Of a DNA stretch of 64,000 bases, positions 1-11,412 are shown piece by piece. Position numbers and translations under genes: made by a program. The notes under the pieces are model-generated. The model was given only the letters and a program-made list of their open reading frames with translations. It made no database searches and was not told where the DNA came from. This stretch comes from Aeromonas lusitana (GTDB lineage Bacteria > Pseudomonadota > Gammaproteobacteria > Enterobacterales > Aeromonadaceae): the NCBI RefSeq assembly GCF_002812985.1, contig NZ_PGCP01000028.1:1-64000 (forward strand), read 5' to 3'. Each line of letters begins with the position of its first letter. Position 1 is the stretch's first letter.

Positions 1-63
1 GACTTGCATGTGTTAGGCCTGCCGCCAGCGTTCAATCTGAGCCATGATCAAACTCTTCAATTT
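1..63 (-). rRNA. rrs: 16S ribosomal RNA, 5' end only (partial)
   Basis: Read on the minus strand, the sequence up to position 63 begins AAATTGAAGAGTTTGATC and continues with GGCTCAG and AACGCTGGCGGCAGGCC, the universal 5' end of bacterial 16S rRNA. The rest lies outside the window to the left. The 5' boundary at 63 is placed by likeness to E. coli. Confidence 0.97.
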
Positions 64-225
64 AAGTTTGGTTGCCTATAAAGGCGGCTCAATGAATTGC
101 TGAAATAAACTGTGACAACTCAGGTCACCCTGAATCGTCTTGGTCACTTCACCAGACATTGAAAATCAAAAATTGTTTTTTGATGCTCGATGCTGTGAGT
201 GCCCACACAGATTGCTTGATTCAAA

Positions 226-238
226 TTGTTAAAGAGCG
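226..238 (-). promoter_or_regulatory. rrn leader boxA antitermination site
   Basis: The minus strand reads CGCTCTTTAACAA, matching the E. coli rrn boxA core (TGCTCTTTAACA) in all but the first base. It lies between P2 and the 16S 5' end, where boxA loads the Nus antitermination complex so that the rRNA operon resists Rho. Confidence 0.85.
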
Positions 239-267
239 TTGCAACGTTTCGTCGCTGCGGGAGTGGC

Positions 268-295
268 ATTCTACTCAACCGCCTTCTCGAGTCAA
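268..295 (-). promoter_or_regulatory. rrn P2 promoter
   Basis: On the minus strand there is a -35 TTGACT (290-295), a 16-base spacer and a -10 TAGAAT (268-273). This matches the design of E. coli rrn P2 promoters and lies about 205 bases upstream of the 16S 5' end. Confidence 0.85.
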
Positions 296-369
296 GCCTT
301 ATTTTCAAAGGCTTTTCGAGGCACCGACTGGCTTGTTTGCGTTGCCGCTTGCCCTGTCGATGGAGGCGC

Positions 370-397
370 ATTATAGGGAGCTGAAACTTTCTGGCAA
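370..397 (-). promoter_or_regulatory. rrn P1 promoter with GC-rich discriminator
   Basis: On the minus strand there is a -35 TTGCCA (392-397), a 16-base spacer and a -10 TATAAT (370-375) followed by GCGCCTCC. The CTCCCTATAATGCGCC stretch is nearly identical to E. coli rrnB P1. The GC-rich discriminator is the element linked to ppGpp and growth-rate control. A/T-rich sequence at about 401-440 is placed like an UP element. Confidence 0.9.
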
Positions 398-457
398 GGG
401 GAAATATGCAGAAAAACCTGTTTTTTCCTATTTTCAGGTTCGAATGCCTATTTATCC

Positions 458-491
458 AACAAAAAGCCCCGCATCGGCAGGGCTTGGGGCT
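458..491 (-). terminator. Rho-independent terminator after hemG
   Basis: On the minus strand, AGCCCC (486-491) pairs with GGGGCT (465-470) and is followed by a run of T. It separates the hemG operon from the A/T-rich region upstream of rrn P1. Confidence 0.75.
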
Positions 492-508
492 GTAGGAACA
501 CAGATTTG

Positions 509-1033
509 CTATCTTTTTGACCAGAATGCCTTGGCAAAATCACGCACCTTGTTCCAATCGGTGAACTCGAGGTCCTTGCTGGTATTCGTGCTGCCACCGG
601 TCATCTTCATGATCAGCTGGATGATGCGGGTCTGCCACCAGTTGTAGCGGGAGTACTGCAATGCCCCGGCAAAGACACCCAGGGTCTTCGGCTTCCAGGG
701 AGAGAGGCGCAGGAACTTCTTCATATAGGCATTGGTTTGCGGCGTCTGCTTTTCCGGTTTGCGCGCGGTCAGGTTGACACAGAAGAAGGCGGCATTCGCC
801 ACTTCCAGCTGTTCATGATGAGCATGGACGAAACTGAGCAGGCTAGGATGGAAGTTGCCGTAACGAATGGAGGCGCCGATCAATACCTTGGCATACTTGC
901 TGAGATTACATTTGGGCAGGGTATGCAGATCCTGCATCACCACTTCGCATCCTGATATTTCCTCCAGCATGACATCCACGATTTTACGCGTTTGCCCGTC
1001 CCGGGAAGAATAAAGCACCAAAATCTTGTCCAT
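509..1033 (-). CDS. hemG: Menaquinone-dependent protoporphyrinogen IX dehydrogenase HemG
   Basis: 174-residue flavodoxin-like protein that oxidises protoporphyrinogen IX to protoporphyrin IX in heme synthesis and passes electrons to the respiratory quinone pool. It starts MDKILVLYSSRDGQT, the flavodoxin FMN phosphate loop. IGASIRYGNFHP and the long insert around KPEKQTPQTNAYMKKF are typical of HemG. The ATG at 1033 is preferred over longer in-frame starts because only this N-terminus fits the family (E. coli HemG is 181 residues). It begins 7 bases after trkH, so it is the last gene of pepQ-yigZ-trkH-hemG, with a terminator and then the rrn promoters beyond. The same trkH-hemG-rrs order occurs in E. 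coli. Confidence 0.93.
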   Translation of the reverse strand: MDKILVLYSSRDGQTRKIVDVMLEEISGCEVVMQDLHTLPKCNLSKYAKVLIGASIRYGNFHPSLLSFVHAHHEQLEVANAAFFCVNLTARKPEKQTPQTNAYMKKFLRLSPWKPKTLGVFAGALQYSRYNWWQTRIIQLIMKMTGGSTNTSKDLEFTDWNKVRDFAKAFWSKR

Positions 1034-1040
1034 TGAAACC

Positions 1041-2498
1041 TCAGCTACGCCAGAATGCAGGGGTAAACAGTACCAGAAGTGTGAAGATTTCCAATCGGCC
1101 AAACAACATGGCCACAATCAGTATCCACTGCGCCGTCGCCGAGATCTTGCCGAAGTTGGCCGACACTTCCCCGAGACCTGGCCCCACGTTGGTGAAAGCC
1201 GCTGCCACCGCAGAGAAGGCGGTCACCTCGTTCAGACCCGTCATCAGCAGCAGCAGCATGAAGACGAAAAACAGGATGATATAGGTGGCGAAGTAGCCCC
1301 ACACCGCCTCGACGATCCGCTCGGGCACGGCGCGACGCCCCAGCTTCAGGGTATAGATGGCGCGCGGGTGCACCAGTCGCTTGAGCTCACGCATCCCTTG
1401 CAGGAACAAGATCATGAAGCGCATCACCTTGATACCGCCGCCGGTACTGCCGGCACAACAGCCGATGAAGGCGGAGAACATCAGCAACATGGGCAGGAAG
1501 GAGGGCCAGTCCGCATAGCTGGTCGTGCTGTAACCCGTGGTTGTGCCAAGCGACACCGCCTGGAACAGGCCATGGTTGAGCGCCTCCTGCCAGGTGGCGT
1601 AATGGCCGTGGAACAGCAGGGAGACGAAACAGATGAGGATCAGCACCCCCTGAATGCCCAGGAACACCTTGAGCTCTGAGTCGCGCAGATAGCTGCTCAG
1701 GCGCACCGGCTTGTGGGCGAACACCATGAAGTGCAGGGCGAAGTTGACGCTGGCCAGCAGCAGGAACACTACCGTGATCAGGTTGATAGCCGGGCTGTTG
1801 AAGAAGCCGATGCTGGCATCATGGGTCGAGAAGCCCCCCACCGACAGGGTGGAGAAGGAGTGGCAGATGGCATCGAACAGGGTCATGCCCGCCATCCAGT
1901 ACGCCAGGGCGCAGAGCGAAGTCAGCAACAGATAGATGAACCAGAGCGCCTTGGCTGTCTCGGCGATGCGCGGGGTGACCTTGTTGTCCTTGACCGGCCC
2001 CGGGATCTCGGCGCGATAGAGCTGCATGCCCCCGATACCGAGCAGCGGCAGTATGGCGACCGCCAGTACTATGATCCCCATCCCCCCCAGCCACTGCAGC
2101 AGCTGACGATAGAAGAGGAAAGCCTTGGGCAGGTTGTCCAACCCGGTCAGCACGGTCGCCCCCGTGGTGGTCAGGCCGGAGAACGACTCGAAGAAGGCCT
2201 CCGACACCGACATGCCGGGCACTTCGCCGAGCAGGAAGGGCAAGGCCCCCACGCTGCCCAGCACGACCCAGAACAGCACGACGATGAGGAAGCCTTCCTT
2301 GGATCTCAGGTCTTTCTTCTGATGACGGTTCGGGAACCAGAGCATGGCGCCGAGCAGCAGGGCGATGAAGAAGGAGTTCACAAACTCGGCACCGCCCCCG
2401 TCACGATACCCAAAAGCGACCATGGCGGGCAGCAGCATGGTCGAACTGAATAACGCGACCAGCAGGCCAACGATACGGATGATGCTCAGAATTTGCAT
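1041..2498 (-). CDS. trkH: Trk system potassium uptake protein TrkH
   Basis: 485-residue inner-membrane K+ channel subunit that works with the NAD-binding gating protein TrkA (not in this window). The four pore repeats are visible: GLTTTGATV, STLSVGGFS, SLGTTTGYST and FTNVGPGLG, each supplying a selectivity-filter glycine. CCAGSTGGGIKVMRF lies in the cytoplasmic loop after the third pore. Length matches E. coli TrkH (483). It follows yigZ by 36 bases and precedes hemG by 7, consistent with one transcript. A GAGGGAG sequence precedes the start. Confidence 0.96.
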   Translation of the reverse strand: MQILSIIRIVGLLVALFSSTMLLPAMVAFGYRDGGGAEFVNSFFIALLLGAMLWFPNRHQKKDLRSKEGFLIVVLFWVVLGSVGALPFLLGEVPGMSVSEAFFESFSGLTTTGATVLTGLDNLPKAFLFYRQLLQWLGGMGIIVLAVAILPLLGIGGMQLYRAEIPGPVKDNKVTPRIAETAKALWFIYLLLTSLCALAYWMAGMTLFDAICHSFSTLSVGGFSTHDASIGFFNSPAINLITVVFLLLASVNFALHFMVFAHKPVRLSSYLRDSELKVFLGIQGVLILICFVSLLFHGHYATWQEALNHGLFQAVSLGTTTGYSTTSYADWPSFLPMLLMFSAFIGCCAGSTGGGIKVMRFMILFLQGMRELKRLVHPRAIYTLKLGRRAVPERIVEAVWGYFATYIILFFVFMLLLLMTGLNEVTAFSAVAAAFTNVGPGLGEVSANFGKISATAQWILIVAMLFGRLEIFTLLVLFTPAFWRS

Positions 2499-2534
2499 TC
2501 CGGCTCCCTCTTCAGGCTAAAAGAGCGATGGATT

Positions 2535-3152
2535 CTAGCCATCTAAGGGACGAAGAGATACCCGGCCGTGGGTTCTATCGGTCAATTCTTGGGCCACCTG
2601 GGTCCAGATTACCGTGTCCCAGGCGATCTGCAGGCTGACCTGCTGACCATAATCCGCCGTCAGCAGTTGACCCTGATGGGCGGCGATCAAGGCCTCCACC
2701 GCCCCCATGTCGGTATAGTCACAGCAGATAAGGGATGGCCTCTGTTGGCGCTTGACCCGGGTCTCGAGTTGCTTGAGCGCCGCCCCCACACCACCGCCAT
2801 AGGCCTTGACCAGGCCGCCGGTGCCGAGCAGCACGCCGCCGTAGTAACGCACCACCACGGCCGCAATTTCGCCAATCCCGGATCCCATCAGCTGGGCCAG
2901 CATGGGCTTGCCTGCCGTGCCAGAGGGCTCGCCATCATCGCTGAAGCCATAGGCCTGACTGTCCTGCGGCGCGCCAGCGACAAAGGCCCAGCAGTGATGC
3001 CGGGCCGTCGGGTGTTGCCGTTTGACCTCGCATATCCAGGCTTTGGCTTCCTCAACCGTCGGCGTATGGGCCAACAGGGTGATGAAGCGGCTCTTCTTTA
3101 TCTCTTCACTCAGCTCCAGCGAGGCGGCAGGGATGGCGTAGTCTGCCGCCAT
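2535..3152 (-). CDS. yigZ: YigZ, IMPACT/UPF0029-family protein
   Basis: 205-residue protein of the IMPACT family, linked in other organisms to translation control; the bacterial role is not settled. The N-terminal UPF0029 domain shows HHCWAFVAG and GFSDDGEPSGTAGKPML, followed by VVVRYYGGVLLGTGGLVKAYG. The C-terminal part is the DUF1949-type domain. Its ATG shares one base with the pepQ stop codon (TGATG), so translation is probably coupled. It lies between pepQ and trkH as in E. coli. Confidence 0.93.
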   Translation of the reverse strand: MAADYAIPAASLELSEEIKKSRFITLLAHTPTVEEAKAWICEVKRQHPTARHHCWAFVAGAPQDSQAYGFSDDGEPSGTAGKPMLAQLMGSGIGEIAAVVVRYYGGVLLGTGGLVKAYGGGVGAALKQLETRVKRQQRPSLICCDYTDMGAVEALIAAHQGQLLTADYGQQVSLQIAWDTVIWTQVAQELTDRTHGRVSLRPLDG

Positions 3153-4474
3153 CAGAGTCCTGCTTGCCGCGTCAGGTTTTCCACGCCGTCGCCGTGCAGC
3201 ACCACGTTGTCTTCGATACGGATGCCACCGAACGGACGCAGCGCCTCCACCTTGTTCCAGTTGATACGCTTGCCCTGCTCATTTTTGCGCAGTGGCTCCA
3301 ACAGGCTGTCGATGAAGTAGAGACCGGGTTCTATGGTGAACACCTGGCCCACCTCCATCACCCGGGTGCAGCGCAGGTAGGGGAACTGCTCGGGGGCGGC
3401 CAGATGGGTGCCACGCTCGTCCTGCATGAAGCCGCCCGCGTCGTGTACCTGCAGACCGAGGAAGTGGCCGAGCCCGTGCGGGAAGAACACGTTGGTCACC
3501 CCTGTGTGGATCATCTCATCCACCGACATGTCCACCAGCTCCACCGACTGCAGCAGGCGCGCCAGCCTGTGGTGCATCTGCAGGTGCAGCTCGCTGTAGC
3601 GGCGACCCGGCTTGATCTCGTCGATGATCTCCTGCTGCTGGGCGTCCAGCGCCGCGATCAGGTCGGCAAACTCGCCACGACGCCAGGCCCAGGTGCGGGT
3701 GATGTCGGAGGCATAGCCGTGATAATCCACCCCGGCATCGATCAGGAAGGAGTGACGCTCTGCATCCGGCACCCGCTGGGTGGAGAGATGGGTGTAATGG
3801 AGGATGGCCGCGTTGCGGTTGATGGCGATGATGTTGCCATAGGGCGCCTCATTGGCCCCCTGCCCGACCGCCTTCATGTAGGCCAGGTTGATCTCGAACT
3901 CACTCGCCCCCGCCATGAAGGAGTCCTTGGCAGCGATGTGACCACGCACACCGATGCGGTTGGCCTCACGCAGGCATTCGAGCTCATAGGCAGTCTTGTA
4001 GGCGCGGTGATAGTGCAGATAGTTAAGCACGGCCTCGGGATTGGGATGACCCAGTCCCAGCAGCTCGGCCACCTCGAGATGACCGCCGAGGTAGGCCCAC
4101 TCTTGCTTGTTGGCGGGCAGATGATCGGCGACCTGCTCAGGCCGGGTCAGGAAGCGGATATCGAAGAAGTCGACCCAGAAGGCATTGGGCAGCTCCGCCA
4201 CCTTGTGCCAGAAATCCACAGGGCGATAGAACAGCAGCACCGGCTTGCTGACTCCGTCCACCAGCAACCAGCAGTGGGGGTTGTCCAGCACGGGCAACCA
4301 GGCTTTGAACTGCGGATTGACCTTGAAGGGATAGTCCTGATCGTCGAGGAAGATGCGATGGGTCTGACCCGAGTGAATGGCCAGACCGCCGATCCCCTGC
4401 TGTTGCAGTATGTCTCGGGTGCGTTGTTGCAGGGTATCGAGGTGCTGGGCAAAAAGTTGGCTGTAACTGCTCAT
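3152..4474 (-). CDS. pepQ: Xaa-Pro dipeptidase PepQ
   Basis: 440-residue cytosolic metallopeptidase that splits dipeptides with C-terminal proline (E. coli PepQ is 443). The M24 'pita-bread' metal ligands are visible: two Asp in [20 protein letters not shown], His in [11 protein letters not shown], and Glu in IEPGLYF and RIEDNVVL. The N-terminal half is the creatinase-N-like domain. First gene of a four-gene operon; its promoter must lie in the 197-base divergent region shared with aacS. Confidence 0.96.
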   Translation of the reverse strand: MSSYSQLFAQHLDTLQQRTRDILQQQGIGGLAIHSGQTHRIFLDDQDYPFKVNPQFKAWLPVLDNPHCWLLVDGVSKPVLLFYRPVDFWHKVAELPNAFWVDFFDIRFLTRPEQVADHLPANKQEWAYLGGHLEVAELLGLGHPNPEAVLNYLHYHRAYKTAYELECLREANRIGVRGHIAAKDSFMAGASEFEINLAYMKAVGQGANEAPYGNIIAINRNAAILHYTHLSTQRVPDAERHSFLIDAGVDYHGYASDITRTWAWRRGEFADLIAALDAQQQEIIDEIKPGRRYSELHLQMHHRLARLLQSVELVDMSVDEMIHTGVTNVFFPHGLGHFLGLQVHDAGGFMQDERGTHLAAPEQFPYLRCTRVMEVGQVFTIEPGLYFIDSLLEPLRKNEQGKRINWNKVEALRPFGGIRIEDNVVLHGDGVENLTRQAGL

Positions 4475-4671
4475 GGCGTCCTGCTCCGGGCAAAATGTGG
4501 TTTTAGCATAACATCAAGCGGATCCGGGCTCGAGCCGTCAAGCTGTCGCTTCGTGAGGTAACGCATAGGTTACAGGCTTTATGTTATGAAACAAAAACCA
4601 ACCATTAACAAATAGAGAACAATTCAATACACTGCCCCTAGACAGTAGATATCAGCAGTCAGGAACGATTC

Positions 4672-6609
<1,938 letters not shown>

Positions 6610-6631
6610 TCAGTTACAGGTCATATAAAGA

Positions 6632-6653
6632 GGCGCCCTTGGGCGCCTTTTTT
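6632..6653 (+). terminator. Terminator after aacS
   Basis: GGCGCCC (6632-6638), loop TT, GGGCGCC (6641-6647), then six T. This is a strong intrinsic terminator on the plus strand, 22 bases after the aacS stop. Confidence 0.88.
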
Positions 6654-6691
6654 CTGCCCCTTCCTCAGGAAGCGCTGTTACATCACAAGTG

Positions 6692-6708
6692 TTAAACGAA
6701 TGTTTTAA
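6692..6708 (+). promoter_or_regulatory. Possible PsrA-type operator upstream of fadB
   Basis: TTAAACGAATGTTTTAA contains AAAC-N4-GTTT. This resembles the TetR-family PsrA operators described ahead of beta-oxidation genes in several gammaproteobacteria. It is 105 bases before the fadB start. No E. coli-type FadR site was recognised here. The assignment is inference from one short motif. Confidence 0.35.
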
Positions 6709-6812
6709 ATAGGTGTTGTAATTGTCTTGTTTTGGATCAATATTGAGCCTCGCCCCCTGCTGGGGAGAAAGGAGCAAAGCCCCCCACCACGTGGGAACAA
6801 GGAGACACTCTC

Positions 6813-8960
6813 ATGATCTACCAAGGCGAAACCCTGTCGGTCAGCTACCTCGAAAACGGCATTGCCGAGCTGAGGTTTGATGCCCCGGGTTCAGTCAACA
6901 AGCTGGATCGCGCCACCCTGCTCTCACTGAGCGAAGCGATCGCCGCATTACAACAAGAACGTGAACTAAAAGGTCTGATCCTCACCTCTGGCAAAGACGC
7001 CTTCATCGTCGGTGCCGACATTACCGAATTCCTGGAACTGTTCGATCTGCCGCAAGAAGATCTGCTCGGCTGGCTGAAGAAAGCCAACGACATCTTCAGC
7101 GCCATCGAAGATCTGCCGGTGCCGACCCTGTCCGCCATCAAGGGCCACGCCCTGGGCGGTGGCTGCGAGACCATACTCTCCACCGACTTCCGTCTGGCCG
7201 ACACCAGCGCCAAGATTGGCCTGCCCGAGACCAAACTCGGCATCATGCCGGGCTTTGGCGGTACCGTCCGTCTGCCGCGGGTGATCGGTGCCGACAATGC
7301 GCTGGAGTGGATAACCACCGGCAAGGATTACCGTGCCGATGACGCCCTCAAGGTCGGCGCCGTCGATGCCGTGGTCGCCCCCGACGCGCTGCAGAGCGCG
7401 GCTTTGCAGATGATCAAGGACGCCATCGCAGGCAAACTGGATTGGCAGGGCCGCCGCGCCGCCAAGAAGGCCCCCCTGCGCCTGTCCAAGCTGGAAGCCA
7501 TGATGAGCTTCAGCACCGCCGCCGGCATGGTTGCCGCCGTGGCGGGCAAGCACTACCCGGCCCCCATGACGGCGGTGAAAACCGTCGAGGCCGCCGCCGG
7601 CATGAGCCGCGACGAGGCGCTCATTGTCGAGGCACAGGGCTTCATCAAGCTGGCCAAGACAGACGTGGCCAAGGCCCTAGTCGGGATCTTCCTCAACGAT
7701 CAGCACATCAAGGCGCTGGCCAAGAAGGCCGCCAAGCAGGCAAGCAAGGCGACCAGTCACGCCGCCGTGCTGGGTGCCGGCATCATGGGGGGCGGCATCG
7801 CCTACCAGTCCGCCAGCAAGGGCATTCCGGCCGTGATGAAGGACATCAACGAGAAGGCATTGGCGCTCGGTATGGGTGAAGCCACCAAGCTGCTGAACGG
7901 CCAGCTCGAGCGCGGCCGCATCGATGGCATCAAGATGGGCCAGGTGCTCTCCGCCATCACCCCCACCCTGAGCTACGACAGCGTCAAGCACGTGGATCTG
8001 GTGGTCGAAGCCGTGGTCGAGAATCCCAAGGTGAAGGCCGCCGTGCTCGGCGAAGTGGAAACCGTCATCGGCGATGACGCCGTCCTCGCCAGCAACACCT
8101 CCACCATTCCCATCTCCTTGCTGGCCAAGGGTCTGAAGCGCCCCGAGAACTTCTGTGGCATGCACTTCTTCAACCCGGTGCACCGCATGCCCCTGGTGGA
8201 GATCATCCGCGGTGAGAAGACATCGGATGAAACCATCAACCGCGTGGTGGCCTACGCCGCCGCCATGGGCAAGTCCCCGGTCGTCGTCAACGACTGCCCT
8301 GGCTTCTTCGTCAACCGGGTGCTGTTCCCCTACTTCTTCGGCTTCACCAAGCTGGTCGCCGATGGAGCCGACTTCGTGGCCGTCGACAAGGTGATGGAGA
8401 AGGAGTTCGGCTGGCCCATGGGCCCCGCCTACCTGCTGGACGTGGTCGGCATCGACACCGGCCACCATGCCGGTGACGTCATGGCGCAAGGCTTCCCGAC
8501 CCGCATGAGCAAGGACGGTCGTACCGCCATCGACGCCATGTATGACGCCAGCCGCTTCGGTCAGAAGAATGGCAAGGGCTTCTACGCCTACGAGCAGGAC
8601 AAGAAGGGCAAGCCGAAGAAGGTGGCCGACGCGGCCGCTTACGAGCTGCTGGCCCCCATTGCCAAGGCGCAACAGGCCTTCGACAAGGACGCCATCATAG
8701 CCCGCATGATGATCCCCATGATCAACGAGGTAGTGCTCTGTCTGGAAGAGGGCATAGTCGCGACCCCGGCCGAGGCGGACATCGCCCTGGTCTATGGTCT
8801 GGGCTTCCCTCCCTTCCGCGGCGGCGTGTTCCGCTATCTGGACACTATCGGTCTGGATCGTTACGTGGCCATGGCCGACCAGTATGCCGATCTGGGCCCG
8901 CTCTATCGCGTCAGCGACAAGCTGCGTGAGATGGCCGCCCAGGGCAAAACCTTCTACTGA
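6813..8960 (+). CDS. fadB: Fatty acid oxidation complex alpha subunit FadB
   Basis: 715-residue multifunctional enzyme (E. coli 729). The N-terminal crotonase domain (residues about 1-190) shows the oxyanion-hole motif [19 protein letters not shown]. The central 3-hydroxyacyl-CoA dehydrogenase part starts with the NAD-binding [21 protein letters not shown] and contains the catalytic His in [16 protein letters not shown]. The C-terminal dehydrogenase domain ends [16 protein letters not shown]. It carries out hydration and NAD-dependent oxidation in beta-oxidation, in complex with FadA, encoded 21 bases downstream. A GGAGACACTCTC sequence precedes the ATG. Confidence 0.97.
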   Translation: MIYQGETLSVSYLENGIAELRFDAPGSVNKLDRATLLSLSEAIAALQQERELKGLILTSGKDAFIVGADITEFLELFDLPQEDLLGWLKKANDIFSAIEDLPVPTLSAIKGHALGGGCETILSTDFRLADTSAKIGLPETKLGIMPGFGGTVRLPRVIGADNALEWITTGKDYRADDALKVGAVDAVVAPDALQSAALQMIKDAIAGKLDWQGRRAAKKAPLRLSKLEAMMSFSTAAGMVAAVAGKHYPAPMTAVKTVEAAAGMSRDEALIVEAQGFIKLAKTDVAKALVGIFLNDQHIKALAKKAAKQASKATSHAAVLGAGIMGGGIAYQSASKGIPAVMKDINEKALALGMGEATKLLNGQLERGRIDGIKMGQVLSAITPTLSYDSVKHVDLVVEAVVENPKVKAAVLGEVETVIGDDAVLASNTSTIPISLLAKGLKRPENFCGMHFFNPVHRMPLVEIIRGEKTSDETINRVVAYAAAMGKSPVVVNDCPGFFVNRVLFPYFFGFTKLVADGADFVAVDKVMEKEFGWPMGPAYLLDVVGIDTGHHAGDVMAQGFPTRMSKDGRTAIDAMYDASRFGQKNGKGFYAYEQDKKGKPKKVADAAAYELLAPIAKAQQAFDKDAIIARMMIPMINEVVLCLEEGIVATPAEADIALVYGLGFPPFRGGVFRYLDTIGLDRYVAMADQYADLGPLYRVSDKLREMAAQGKTFY

Positions 8961-10145
<1,185 letters not shown>

Positions 10146-10192
10146 CGAAAGCCCCTGGCTGGCCGCTCATCTCGGGGTCGGTCAGGGTTGCT

Positions 10193-10372
10193 CCTGTCTG
10201 AGTTCAGACAGGCACGCAATAGATAGCACTCCTCCTTGAGGAGTGAGCAAGAATTGTCACTTTTGGGGTCGGCCTTGCCGGCCCGTCATCGAGTCTGTGG
10301 GTGTCACCACACGGGGAACACCCTGCCGTCGGAATCTGCGCATTGGCCGCCCCGTTTGGGTCGGCCTTTTTT
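10193..10372 (+). ncRNA. Structured intergenic stretch, possible small RNA ending in a terminator
   Basis: The 361-base gap between fadA and the response regulator has no convincing gene. It holds a perfect inverted repeat CCTGTCTGA-gt-TCAGACAGG (10193-10212), a second hairpin ACTCCTC-ctt-GAGGAGT (10228-10244), a third around TGTGG..CCACA (about 10294-10309), and a strong intrinsic terminator at 10345-10372. The terminator is 200 bases past fadA, farther than usual for that gene, so a separate short transcript is possible. No clear promoter was found. Confidence 0.3.
10345..10372 (+). terminator. Intrinsic terminator in the fadA-downstream gap
   Basis: GGCCGCCC (10345-10352) pairs imperfectly with GGGTCGGCC (10358-10366), followed by six T. 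It ends either the fadBA message or a small RNA from this gap. Confidence 0.8.
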
Positions 10373-10506
10373 CGTTTTCATGCCAGATCATGCTCACTTC
10401 TGGGGCTATATTGCCCATAACCTCACATTAGAGGGGGGCCTTGCTTGCTTTTTGCTCCCTCGACAGGTTCAATCTGCACAAAAAAATGGGGTGGACGCAC
10501 ATACAT

Positions 10507-11229
10507 ATGTCAACGAGCAAACAATTGCTGATCGTCGACGACGACCAAGAGATCCGCGAGCTGCTCAACGAGTACCTGACCCGGGCGGGTTTTCAGGTAT
10601 TGACGGCGGCGGAGGGCAACGAGATGCGCCAGCAACTCGCCCAGCACAGCCCGGATCTGATCATTCTGGACATCATGATGCCCGGCGACGACGGCTTTAC
10701 CCTGTGCCAACAGATCCGCCGCGACTCCCAGGTGCCCATCATCATGCTGACCGCGGCCTCTGACGAAGCGGATCGGGTGATCGGCCTCGAACTCGGCGCG
10801 GATGACTACATCGCCAAGCCGTTCAGCCCGCGTGAACTGCAGGCCCGCATCAAGGCGCTGCTGCGCCGCGCCGAATTCCGTCAGCCGGAGAAAGAGAAGG
10901 AGCCGAGTCGTCGGCTGCGTTTCGCCGACTGGACCCTGGATACCCTGAGCCACCAGCTGACCCACGATGATGGCAGCCTGCTGGATCTCTCCGGCAGCGA
11001 CGCCCTGCTGCTCGGCATGTTCCTGCAGCAACCCGGCGTGGTGCTGGACAGAGACACCATCTCGGACGCCACCCGCGGCCGCGAGAGTCTGCCCATGGAG
11101 CGTGGCATAGACGTGCAGATCAGCCGATTGCGCCAGAAGCTGGGTGACAACGGCAAGAGCCCGCGCATCATCAAGACCATACGCGGCAGTGGCTACATGC
11201 TGATCGCCGAAGTCCACGAGATCCCATAG
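10507..11229 (+). CDS. OmpR/PhoB-family response regulator
   Basis: 240-residue two-component regulator. The receiver domain has acidic residues DDD at 11-13, the phosphorylated Asp55 in LIILDIMMPG, a Thr/Ala pair in MLTAAS and Lys104 in YIAKPFSP. The C-terminal winged helix (about 135-235) shows DRDTISDATRGRE and RGIDVQISRLRQKLGD..IKTIRGSGYML. The ATG at 10507 matches the family N-terminus; the earlier TTG adds unrelated residues. It is followed at 11371 by a histidine kinase and at 12820 by a binding protein on the same strand, so it is probably the regulator of this triad. The organisation recalls GltR of pseudomonads, but specificity cannot be read from sequence. Confidence 0.92.
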   Translation: MSTSKQLLIVDDDQEIRELLNEYLTRAGFQVLTAAEGNEMRQQLAQHSPDLIILDIMMPGDDGFTLCQQIRRDSQVPIIMLTAASDEADRVIGLELGADDYIAKPFSPRELQARIKALLRRAEFRQPEKEKEPSRRLRFADWTLDTLSHQLTHDDGSLLDLSGSDALLLGMFLQQPGVVLDRDTISDATRGRESLPMERGIDVQISRLRQKLGDNGKSPRIIKTIRGSGYMLIAEVHEIP

Positions 11230-11254
11230 CGGCAACCAGCATGGCTTCGCGCTA

Positions 11255-11412
11255 GCGGCGACATGCTGATCCACAAGAGGTGCACCAGCTCCCATGAGAG
11301 ACCAGAAGTGCTGGCAGGCGCGGCGCCATAGTCGCGGCAACCTGCTGATCCACAAGGGGCGCACGACTCCATGAAAAGCCGGCGCCTCTGGCAGGCCCTG
11401 GTGCCGCGCTCC
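11255..11412 (+). repeat. Imperfect 79-bp tandem duplication spanning the kinase start
   Basis: GCGGCGACATGCTGATCCACAA begins at 11255 and its near copy GCGGCAACCTGCTGATCCACAA at 11334, a 79-base offset. Each copy continues with an ATG-led stretch containing CTGGCAGGC (ATG at 11294 in copy one, at 11371 in copy two). A further partial copy, GCGGCAACCAGCATG, begins at 11229. The repeat therefore includes the kinase translation start. Confidence 0.7.
11294..11374 (+). CDS. Possible 26-residue upstream ORF overlapping the kinase start
   Basis: ATG at 11294 opens 26 codons (MRDQKCWQARRHSRGN... ending RTTP). Its TGA at 11372-11374 overlaps the kinase ATG (11371) as ATGA. It lies in the first copy of the 79-bp duplication and resembles a decayed copy of the kinase start. 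Translation could couple the kinase to this ORF. There is no independent evidence that it is expressed. Confidence 0.3.
   Translation: MRDQKCWQARRHSRGNLLIHKGRTTP

Noticed and set aside
111..131. TGTGA..TCACC dyad in the rrn leader as a CRP site
   Set aside because: The spacer is 8 bases, not 6, and it lies downstream of both rrn promoters; it more likely belongs to the rRNA leader fold.
159..647. 162-codon plus-strand ORF over the rrn promoters
   Set aside because: It crosses boxA, P2, P1 and the hemG terminator and then runs antisense to hemG. Not a gene.
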